Source: Bacteroidota bacterium (lineage in GTDB: Bacteria; Bacteroidota; Ignavibacteria; Kryptoniales; JAKASW01). From it: a stretch of DNA of 11,764 nucleotides. The notes under the pieces are model-generated. The model did no database searches. It saw only the letters and a list, made by a program, of their open reading frames with translations, and had not been told where the DNA came from. A program made the translations under genes and the position numbers. The stretch lies in NCBI GenBank assembly GCA_021789755.1, contig JAJYJD010000093.1, positions 1 through 11,764 on the forward strand, in the 5' to 3' direction. Shown here in pieces: positions 1 to 5,901 of this stretch (the first letter of the stretch is position 1; each line of letters starts with the position of its first letter).

Positions 1-1749
1 CCGTGGGGACCGAATCAGCCCGAGCCGTTCTTCGACAAGACAACCGGGATCTATGCGATTGCGCTCACTAAGGGCGAGCGGTTCCCCTTTTTACCGCCTG
101 ACGAATTGCAGCAGACTGCGTCGACGGGGAATACAAAACCGAAATCGAAGAATGGTAAAGATACGTCAAAGTCCGTGGATGTCTCGATTGATTTCTCGGG
201 AATTCAGGGAAGAACGTACGAAGTGCCTGTGGCAGCCGGGACTTATTCCAACCTATCGATGAACGACAAAGTATTATTTGTCACCGAGCGACCGAACGAG
301 ATAGGCGCGAAGACGAAACTGGAAGCTATTGAGATCAAAAACAAAGATGTGTCGGTAAAGGCGCTTGTTGACGGCATTTCAAGCTACGAGCTCTCGGGAA
401 ACGGGAAGAAGTTGATGATCAGGAAAGGTGAAGAGATTTACGTCGTCGATGCCTCAGTGAACCCGCCTGCCGAGATCGGGAAAGACGCGGTTAACTTGAA
501 GAGCTGGACTTTCTCGTTCAATCCGAAAGAGGAGTGGCGTCAGATGTTCATTGACGCCTGGAGACTCGAACGCGACTATTTCTACGACCCGAACCTCCAG
601 GGAGTGAACTATGAAGCGACCCTGAAACGTTTCCTCCCACTCGTCGATCGCGTGACAGACCGCGACGAGTTAAATGACCTGATCGGTCAAATCGTAGGTG
701 AGCTTTCGGCGCTACACACCTTCGTCGTCGGCGGGGACATACGGAAACCGACATACGATATCTCAGTCGGCTCTCTTGGAGCGCTGCTCGAACGTGACGA
801 GAATGCCGGAGGGTACAAGATTGCGCACATTTACAGATCCGATCCAAATTATCTGAATACCGTATCACCGTTGGCAAAGCCGGGCCTCAACATAGAGGAA
901 GGCGACTTGATTACCATGATAAACGGCGTATCCACGTTGTCGGTACCTTCGCCGGGCAAGCTCCTCGAGAACCAGGTTGGACAACAGGTGCTTCTGCAGA
1001 TTAAGTCGGGAAAGAGCGGCAAGGAATACCAGGCCGTGGTAACTCCGATCTCGCAGAACCAGTTCCAAAATCTGCGTTACGGCGAATGGGAGTACACAAG
1101 AAGGCTCATCGTCGACAAGGAAAGCAACGATAGCATCGGCTACGTTCACCTCCGCGCGATGGGCAGCGCGGACTTCTCGCAATGGGTGAGGGATTTCTAT
1201 CCCGTGTTCAACAGGGAAGGCCTGATACTCGACATGCGGGATAATCGCGGCGGCAACATCGACAGCTGGATACTCGAAAAACTCCTGAGGAAAGCATGGA
1301 TGTACTGGAAACCGCGCTCGGGAAAGCCGGTTTGGAACATGCAGTACGCGTTCCGCGGACATATTGTGGTGCTGTGCAATCAGTTCACTGCGTCGGACGG
1401 CGAGGCGTTCACCGAAGGTTTCAAACGACTCGGCCTGGGAAAAGTCATCGGCATGCGGACATGGGGCGGAGAGATCTGGCTTTCGTTCGACAACCGCCTG
1501 CTGGATGACGGCATCGCATCGGCGGCCGAACTTGGCGTTTACGGTCCCGGCGGACACTGGCTCATCGAAGGACACGGCGTCGACCCTGACATTGTCGTGG
1601 ATGATACTCCGCATCAGACATTTGAAGGCCACGACGCTCAACTCCAGGAAGCGATCAAGTACCTGATGGGAGAAATCAAGGCGCATCCCGTTACGGTTCC
1701 ACCTCCGCCGCAATATCCCGACAAGGCTTTCGATTACGGAAAACTCTGA
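1..1749 (+). CDS. Tricorn-type S41 family serine protease, C-terminal part (5' end outside window)
   Basis: The frame is open from base 1, with no convincing start inside the window, so this is the last 582 residues of a longer protein. Bacterial tricorn-like proteases usually have about 1050-1100 residues. In order I see the end of a beta-propeller-like N-terminal region (to about codon 170), a helical linker with the motif ELSALHTFV (probable catalytic His at codon 239), a PDZ-like domain (about codons 255-350), and the tail-specific protease core. The core includes LILDMRDNRGGN and then FTASDGEAF, whose Ser at codon 465 (bases 1393-1395) is the expected nucleophile. The motif GHGVDPDIVV follows near the C-terminus. 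By family knowledge such enzymes degrade peptides, and bacterial members are often exported, but the signal region is not visible here. The antiporter gene follows on the same strand after a short gap, and co-transcription is possible. Family assignment is secure; substrate is unknown. Confidence 0.93.
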   Translation, partial: PWGPNQPEPFFDKTTGIYAIALTKGERFPFLPPDELQQTASTGNTKPKSKNGKDTSKSVDVSIDFSGIQGRTYEVPVAAGTYSNLSMNDKVLFVTERPNEIGAKTKLEAIEIKNKDVSVKALVDGISSYELSGNGKKLMIRKGEEIYVVDASVNPPAEIGKDAVNLKSWTFSFNPKEEWRQMFIDAWRLERDYFYDPNLQGVNYEATLKRFLPLVDRVTDRDELNDLIGQIVGELSALHTFVVGGDIRKPTYDISVGSLGALLERDENAGGYKIAHIYRSDPNYLNTVSPLAKPGLNIEEGDLITMINGVSTLSVPSPGKLLENQVGQQVLLQIKSGKSGKEYQAVVTPISQNQFQNLRYGEWEYTRRLIVDKESNDSIGYVHLRAMGSADFSQWVRDFYPVFNREGLILDMRDNRGGNIDSWILEKLLRKAWMYWKPRSGKPVWNMQYAFRGHIVVLCNQFTASDGEAFTEGFKRLGLGKVIGMRTWGGEIWLSFDNRLLDDGIASAAELGVYGPGGHWLIEGHGVDPDIVVDDTPHQTFEGHDAQLQEAIKYLMGEIKAHPVTVPPPPQYPDKAFDYGKL

Positions 1750-1790
1750 AGACTGAGTGCCGGAGAGAACGGAGTCGTGCATTTGAGATG

Positions 1791-1815
1791 CCGGTCCGGT
1801 AAGGGTGCCGCCGGG
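1791..1815. repeat. GC-rich bipartite intergenic element, copy A
   Basis: The gap between the S41 protease and the antiporter contains CCGGTCCGGT (1791-1800), six bases, then GCCGCCGGG (1807-1815). The same two blocks, separated by two bases, occur in the divergent intergenic region at 4626-4646. The CCGG ends can pair as a short stem. Function is unknown; it could be a dispersed repeat, a protein-binding site or a chance GC-rich similarity. Confidence 0.4.
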
Positions 1816-1823
1816 TAAGCCAT

Positions 1824-1827
1824 GGAG
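1824..1827 (+). promoter_or_regulatory. Ribosome binding site that favours the antiporter start at 1834
   Basis: GGAG lies six bases before the ATG at 1834. The in-frame ATG at 1822 overlaps this site and has only a weak purine-poor leader, so 1834 is the better start. The choice changes the protein by only four residues (METS). Confidence 0.5.
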
Positions 1828-1833
1828 ACCTCG

Positions 1834-3135
1834 ATGGTCATAATATTCGTCGGCCTCCTTGTTTTCCTGGCCCACGCTTTCGTCGCGCTCTTCGAGAAGA
1901 CGAAGGTGCCGGACGTACTTTTCCTGATTCTCATCGGGCTTGTTCTCGGCCCCGTGTTGAATATAGTGACTCCCGCCGATTTCGGAAAAGTCGGGGGCGT
2001 ATTCACAGTCATCGTACTGGTGGTCATTCTCTTCGAAGGCGGGATGCAGCTTTCGCTGGAGAGTCTCCTTCGGACGTATAAGCAGACCACCAAGCTTACC
2101 CTGGTAAGTTATCTCGTGGCCGCGGTCGGCATCACACTACTGCTCCGTTTCGCCGCGGGCTTGTCGGTATTGACCGCCGTGTTTGTCGGCGCGGTTCTGG
2201 CGGGCCCCGGGCCATCTGTGGTGATGCCGCTTCTCAAATACGTGCCGATTTCAGATTTGAATAAGACAGTCCTGACGCTTGAGTCGGCCCTTGGCGAGGC
2301 TCTGACGGTCGTGATCGGACTGGGCGTGATAAAGTGGGCTGCGATGTCTTCAGTGCAGCTGGGCCACATGCTGGGAGGCCTTCTTTCAGGATTTATTTTC
2401 GCCGCGGCAATCGGAGCCGCGGGAGGATACCTCTGGTCGGTGTTGTTGAACAAAGTGCGGCGTCTCCAAAATGCAATGTTCACTACTCCGTCCTTCGTGT
2501 TCATTATATACGGAATTTGCGAGCTCCTGGGCTATAGCGGTCCTGTCTCGGCACTTGCTTTCGGCATAGTGATAGGGAATATCGGCGATATCAGCATCCC
2601 GTTCTGGAAGCCGGGAAAGGACCTGGAACCGATCCGACTTAACTCGGCTGAAAAGGCTTTCCTGGGTGAGATCGTCTTCCTACTCAAGACATTCTTCTTT
2701 GTGTACATCGGGATATCGATCAGACTCCAGGATATCGCCACTCCGATGCTCGCGTTCAGCCTAACGATGATGATTATCCTGACCCGCATTGTTGCCGTTC
2801 GCTTTTCGCTCAGCAGAAGAGAGGCGTCGCTCAACGACGTCAGATTCATTTCTGTCATAGTTCCTAAGGGGCTCGCGGCGGCCGTTCTCGCTCCTCTGGC
2901 TGTCGCCGGAGGTATAGCCGGAGGCGGTATGATTCAAAACACGATATATAGCGTGATCGGTTTGAGCATTATCCTTACATCCGTGCTGATATTCCTTGTT
3001 CAACGGACTTCCGTCTCGTTGTTTGTTGAGGCGGTCTTCACGGGGTACAATGGGGACATTTCCGGCGAGGAAAAAACGGAAAAGAAGGTTGCAAGTCCGG
3101 ACGGCGCACGGCTGCCGAAGAAGCAGCGACGGTGA
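1834..3135 (+). CDS. CPA-type cation:proton antiporter (NhaP/Kef-like)
   Basis: This is an integral membrane protein of 433 residues (437 from the upstream ATG at 1822) with about 12 hydrophobic segments and a short charged cytoplasmic tail rich in Lys/Glu/Arg. The motif VVILFEGGMQL in the third segment, the LTLESALGEAL segment, and VPKGLAAAVLAPLA near the end are typical of the monovalent cation:proton antiporter superfamily, which exchanges Na+ or K+ for protons across the inner membrane. Two acidic residues normally diagnostic of the CPA1 branch differ. The position of the TDP aspartate reads PGP (around residues 129-131, numbered from 1822), and the ND pair after the conserved Glu reads GE (158-159; conserved Glu is 154). 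Either it belongs to a divergent subgroup or its ion coupling differs. The TGA at 3133-3135 faces the M28 gene tail to tail. Superfamily is confident; ion specificity is not. Confidence 0.9.
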   Translation: MVIIFVGLLVFLAHAFVALFEKTKVPDVLFLILIGLVLGPVLNIVTPADFGKVGGVFTVIVLVVILFEGGMQLSLESLLRTYKQTTKLTLVSYLVAAVGITLLLRFAAGLSVLTAVFVGAVLAGPGPSVVMPLLKYVPISDLNKTVLTLESALGEALTVVIGLGVIKWAAMSSVQLGHMLGGLLSGFIFAAAIGAAGGYLWSVLLNKVRRLQNAMFTTPSFVFIIYGICELLGYSGPVSALAFGIVIGNIGDISIPFWKPGKDLEPIRLNSAEKAFLGEIVFLLKTFFFVYIGISIRLQDIATPMLAFSLTMMIILTRIVAVRFSLSRREASLNDVRFISVIVPKGLAAAVLAPLAVAGGIAGGGMIQNTIYSVIGLSIILTSVLIFLVQRTSVSLFVEAVFTGYNGDISGEEKTEKKVASPDGARLPKKQRR

Positions 3136-3159
3136 TGAACCGCTACAGGCGATGGTTTC

Positions 3160-4569
3160 CTATCGTCCGGGGAGCGGAGCCTCGGGTATACTCTCGGCAC
3201 CGTTCGTGCCGACTGCCGCGATGCCGAATATGTAATCGTCCTTGGACATTGTCGTGAGATCGTAGTTGACCACAGGGTCGGTGGAGGAATTGACGAAGAC
3301 ATAGCCCGCCCATTCGGGCTGAGCGCTCTTCCGGTAATAGATCTTCCATCCCGCGATATCTTTGCCACGCTGCGGATTGTCCCATCTGAACCTGGAACCG
3401 TACTCGAGCTTATCGACAAGCATGATGTCATCTGTGGGAGCAGGCGGCGAAATGGAAAGTAGAGCGGCGGTCAGTGAATTCATGCGGCAGACTCTGGCAA
3501 CGTAGGCTGAGTCGACATATCGCGGAAGATCGCCGTACTGCACTTTGACTTCCTTCCCGTTTACCATTTCGTCTGCGACGCGGACGTTCTGGTGCTGATG
3601 GTGGTAGTCCTCATTCGGCTCGGTGAACCGGACGCCCGCGTAGCCGTACTTGTTGAAGGAGGCGTGGTCGCCTCCGCGGAGGAACCTGTCCTGGCGGAAA
3701 ATCAGCGTCGTATGGAATGTCGGGAGAAATTTCTCGCCCGCGGCGCGGATGTATCTCGCCAGTTCCCTCGAAGGGCTGTCGTTCTCGTATCCTATGACTT
3801 CCGGATTCACCTCACGGTTGCCAATCTTGATTTCTTTGTAGCCCTGGGAGAATACCCGAACCATGTTGCTTTCGACGACTCCGTTGCCGCCTCGTATCGC
3901 GCCGACTATATCGTTGTTCAGCTCGGCTATAATATTCATATTCTTCTTTCGTGCTTCCATCGCGAAATGTTCGCTTCCGTAAAGGCCCTCCTCTTCGCCG
4001 GCGAAGCAGATGAATATTATGTTCGCGTCAGGCTGGAAATGAGCCGCGGTGAACGCGCGAGCTGCTTCGATCGCGAGAGAAGAGCCGCTGCCGTCATCAT
4101 CCGCTCCAGGCGCGTCGGATGTGTCGTTCATGATGTCAGTGCATCTCGAATCATAATGCCCGGATATTACTATGTATCTTCCGTTCACTCCTTCCTTACC
4201 GCGCAGAATCCCGTATACGTTCACGAGAACCGTCGGCCTTGTGATCAGCGGAACGTTACTAAGCACGAACCTGTCTTCATGGACGGCGAAATCACGATTG
4301 TTCCTGGCGAAGGACGCGAACTTGGAATAGATCCACCTTCTCGCTGCGCCGATACCGCGCGTGTTACTCGTCGTGTCGGACGTGGTGTGTCTTGTCCCGA
4401 AGCCGGCGAGAGTGTTGTCGAATGACCTGATCGAATCGGGGGAAATCGTGCTCAGGACTTCTTCTATCCTGGAGTCGGCTGATCCGGCTTGTGGAGCCGG
4501 GACGGTCTGCGCTCCGAGAAGGGAGGCCGAGAGAACGGTGAGTGTAAATAATTTGGTGATGAGGTGCAT
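3160..4569 (-). CDS. Exported M28 family zinc aminopeptidase with C-terminal fibronectin-III-like domain
   Basis: The protein has 469 residues. Residues 1-20 form a signal peptide (KLFTLTVLSASLLGA, probable cleavage before Gln21), so it acts outside the cytoplasm. The M28 metal site is complete: His138 in SGHYDS, Asp158 in PGADDDGSG, Glu192/Glu193 in AGEEEGLYGS (base and ligand), Asp220 in NNDIVG, and a final His in YHHQHQ (about 323-326). These are the two-zinc ligands of aminopeptidases in this family, which release N-terminal residues from peptides. Residues about 375-469 (PPAPTDD, then FRWDNP, then GWKIYYR) look like a fibronectin-III-like domain, common at the C-terminus of Bacteroidota M28 enzymes. 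I see no type IX secretion sorting domain after it. A good Shine-Dalgarno sequence (AAGGAG, plus-strand bases 4577-4582) supports this start. Peptide specificity cannot be read from the sequence. Confidence 0.93.
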   Translation of the reverse strand: MHLITKLFTLTVLSASLLGAQTVPAPQAGSADSRIEEVLSTISPDSIRSFDNTLAGFGTRHTTSDTTSNTRGIGAARRWIYSKFASFARNNRDFAVHEDRFVLSNVPLITRPTVLVNVYGILRGKEGVNGRYIVISGHYDSRCTDIMNDTSDAPGADDDGSGSSLAIEAARAFTAAHFQPDANIIFICFAGEEEGLYGSEHFAMEARKKNMNIIAELNNDIVGAIRGGNGVVESNMVRVFSQGYKEIKIGNREVNPEVIGYENDSPSRELARYIRAAGEKFLPTFHTTLIFRQDRFLRGGDHASFNKYGYAGVRFTEPNEDYHHQHQNVRVADEMVNGKEVKVQYGDLPRYVDSAYVARVCRMNSLTAALLSISPPAPTDDIMLVDKLEYGSRFRWDNPQRGKDIAGWKIYYRKSAQPEWAGYVFVNSSTDPVVNYDLTTMSKDDYIFGIAAVGTNGAESIPEAPLPGR

Positions 4570-4625
4570 TCTGAATCTCCTTGCTTTGAACCAAAGGTTA
4601 GTTGTTTATGATAACATCTGCAATC

Positions 4626-4646
4626 CCGGTCCGGTTCGCCGCCGGG
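4626..4646. repeat. GC-rich bipartite intergenic element, copy B
   Basis: CCGGTCCGGT (4626-4635), two bases, then GCCGCCGGG (4638-4646). It matches copy A at 1791-1815 in both blocks, differing only in spacer length. Including the C at 4625, arms CCCGG and CCGGG can pair into a five-base stem. It sits upstream of both divergent peptidase genes. Function unknown. Confidence 0.4.
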
Positions 4647-4768
4647 AGGCTCGAATCGGGAGCTGAACTGAACTTGCTGCACCCGCTTCCTCCGTTTCGG
4701 CGAATTGGGGCCAATCATGGTCGAAGAAAACACTTTCGAAAGACACCGCCCTTCCTTAAATTGCGTAT

Positions 4769-4787
4769 GCTGCTTTCCAGAGGCAGC
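4769..4787 (+). other. Hairpin in the leader of the M23 peptidase gene
   Basis: Arms GCTGCTTT (4769-4776) and GAGGCAGC (4780-4787) flank a CCA loop. In RNA they form eight pairs, two of them G-U. The plus strand continues with CATAAAAAATAA, an A run and not a U run, so it is not a normal terminator for either flanking gene. It may be a leader structure or an inverted-repeat binding site about 85 bases before the M23 start. Confidence 0.35.
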
Positions 4788-4860
4788 CATAAAAAATAAC
4801 GCCGTCGATTGCCCGAATGTTGAGCGGCTTAGTCGGGTGATCCGGATCCATGAAACTGGC

Positions 4861-4866
4861 AAAGGA
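4861..4866 (+). promoter_or_regulatory. Ribosome binding site fixing the M23 peptidase start at 4873
   Basis: AAAGGA ends six bases before the ATG at 4873. That ATG begins a protein whose N-terminus (short basic head, then membrane anchor) matches its family. The next codon upstream is GTG (4870) and is a less likely alternative; the distant in-frame ATG at 4705 has no such site. Confidence 0.6.
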
Positions 4867-4872
4867 TTGGTG

Positions 4873-5808
4873 ATGGTGAGACTTTACCTATACTCGAAAT
4901 CGGACCTTAGATACAAGTCGGTCAAATCGAGCAGGCTTGTTCTCGCTGCAATCTCAATTGTGCTCTTCTCTTCCGTGCTCACGATGATCTGCGGTCACCT
5001 CGGCGTCGATTTGTTCGGTTTGTACGCTCTCCGCGCAGATACCATGGCTCGTGAGAACTCCGTCTTGAAGGCCCGGCTCACGTCGATGGACCGTACACTG
5101 GACCGATTCCGATCGGAAGTGAACTCGCTGGGTAAGAGCGACGACCTGCTGAGAACCGCAGTGAATCTGCCCGTGATTTCCGCTGGAGAAAAAGAGGCGT
5201 CAGTCGGCGGTGTAGAAATCAACCGTGACTTCGGGATTCCCGCGGGCGAAGGCAATCTGCTTGCGCGGGCTTTGGATAAAGTGGGGCGGCTGGAGAGAGA
5301 AACAAAATTTCAGAAGCAGAGTTTTGCCAGGATTCGTGAACAATTCAACAGCAATCAGAAATTGTTCTCACATATTCCCGCGATTGACCCGATTCGCGGA
5401 GGATTAATTACGGACGGGTTCGGCGAGAGAATGCACCCGATTTTACACATGCTCATTATGCATGATGGAATCGACATCGAGGCTGAGCCCGGCACGCACG
5501 TACATGTTACCGGAGACGGAGTTGTGTCCTATGTCGGACGGCGCGGAGGATACGGCAACGTCGTCGAAGTGGATAACGGTTTCGGGTACACGACCTTGTA
5601 CGCTCATCTCGAAAAGGCCCTGGTAACCGTCGGCGAGAAAGTCAAGCGCGGTCAGGTGATTGCTCTCACCGGCGATACAGGTTTATCCACCGGACCGCAC
5701 CTGCATTATGGAGTTATGAAGGACGGTGTCTTTGTCAATCCGGAATCATATTATTTCCCCGGTTCCAGATACAGTAACAGCGCACTGTACGACAGCCTCG
5801 GTGACTGA
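4873..5808 (+). CDS. Membrane-anchored M23 family metallopeptidase (LytM/peptidoglycan endopeptidase type)
   Basis: The protein has 311 residues. It has a short basic cytoplasmic head with the motif SDLRYKSV (1-20), one membrane segment (about 22-41), a long charged helical and probably coiled-coil region (about 52-170), and a C-terminal M23 domain (about 175-297). The zinc ligands are present: His197 and Asp201 in HDGID, and His278 in GPHLHYGV, with His276 and His245 (YAHLEK) as the usual active-site histidines. It should therefore be catalytically competent. By family knowledge it cleaves stem-peptide cross-links in the periplasm and takes part in wall growth or division. The head-plus-coiled-coil layout is the common Bacteroidota form. 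No ftsE/ftsX genes flank it, so its activating partner is not visible here. It converges on the TonB receptor gene with 93 bases between the stop codons. Confidence 0.93.
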   Translation: MVRLYLYSKSDLRYKSVKSSRLVLAAISIVLFSSVLTMICGHLGVDLFGLYALRADTMARENSVLKARLTSMDRTLDRFRSEVNSLGKSDDLLRTAVNLPVISAGEKEASVGGVEINRDFGIPAGEGNLLARALDKVGRLERETKFQKQSFARIREQFNSNQKLFSHIPAIDPIRGGLITDGFGERMHPILHMLIMHDGIDIEAEPGTHVHVTGDGVVSYVGRRGGYGNVVEVDNGFGYTTLYAHLEKALVTVGEKVKRGQVIALTGDTGLSTGPHLHYGVMKDGVFVNPESYYFPGSRYSNSALYDSLGD

Positions 5809-5817
5809 ATTGTAAAC

Positions 5818-5831
5818 CCGGTCCGGGCGGC
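5818..5831. repeat. CCGGTCCGG palindrome, intergenic copy C
   Basis: The palindrome CCGGTCCGG (5818-5826) followed directly by GCGGC lies between the convergent M23 and TonB-receptor genes. It shares the first block of elements A and B but not the second. Its last bases run into the left arm of the hairpin at 5826-5852. Related exact copies also occur inside coding sequence at 10746-10754 and 11687-11695. Confidence 0.3.
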
Positions 5832-5852
5832 AAATCGAAAAGTTGTGCTGCC
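5826..5852. terminator. Possible bidirectional terminator between convergent M23 and TonB-receptor genes
   Basis: Arms GGCGGCA (5826-5832) and TGCTGCC (5846-5852) can form seven pairs, one G-U, around a 13-base loop. Only three T follow on the plus strand and no clean U run follows on the minus strand, so it is a weak rho-independent candidate placed where a shared terminator would be expected. Confidence 0.3.
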
Positions 5853-5901
5853 TTTCTACGGCTCGGTTCCATATCACGGGAGAACACTTCTATTCAACTC
5901 T

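Larger units (their letters stand above)
4570..4872. other. Divergent intergenic region between the M28 and M23 peptidase genes
   Basis: This 303-base stretch must carry the promoters of two divergent genes. I see no clear RNA gene and no sigma-70 or Bacteroidota-type (TTTG/TAnnTTTG) promoter that I would call. It does hold bipartite element copy B (4626-4646), a small adjoining hairpin with arms GCTC (4649-4652) and GAGC (4660-4663), and a stronger hairpin at 4769-4787 followed by an A-rich run. The M23 frame is open back to an ATG at 4705, but that stretch does not resemble protein and lacks a ribosome binding site. Confidence 0.6.

Noticed and set aside
865..1875. Long minus-strand open frame (336 codons) opposite the S41 protease
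   Set aside because: It is antisense to a well-supported protease with recognisable motifs, its translation resembles no protein family, and it runs into the antiporter start. Long antisense frames are common opposite GC-rich codons.
3136..3159. Terminator between the convergent antiporter and M28 genes
   Set aside because: The gap is only 24 bases, the possible stem CGAT/ATCG is bulged and has no T run. Any terminator must lie inside a coding end or be factor-dependent.
3592..4425. Plus-strand open frame (277 codons) opposite the M28 peptidase
   Set aside because: The M28 frame on the other strand has every metal ligand and a signal peptide; the plus-strand translation shows no domain and has no ribosome binding site.
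4625..4665. tRNA-like T-arm (GGTTCG) in the divergent intergenic region
   Set aside because: No acceptor stem, D-arm or anticodon arm could be assembled around it; the bases are better explained as the GC-rich element and a small hairpin.
4705..4872. Upstream extension of the M23 peptidase to an ATG at 4705
   Set aside because: The 56 extra residues look like translated non-coding DNA, include a hairpin region, and lack a Shine-Dalgarno sequence, whereas 4873 has one and gives the expected N-terminus.
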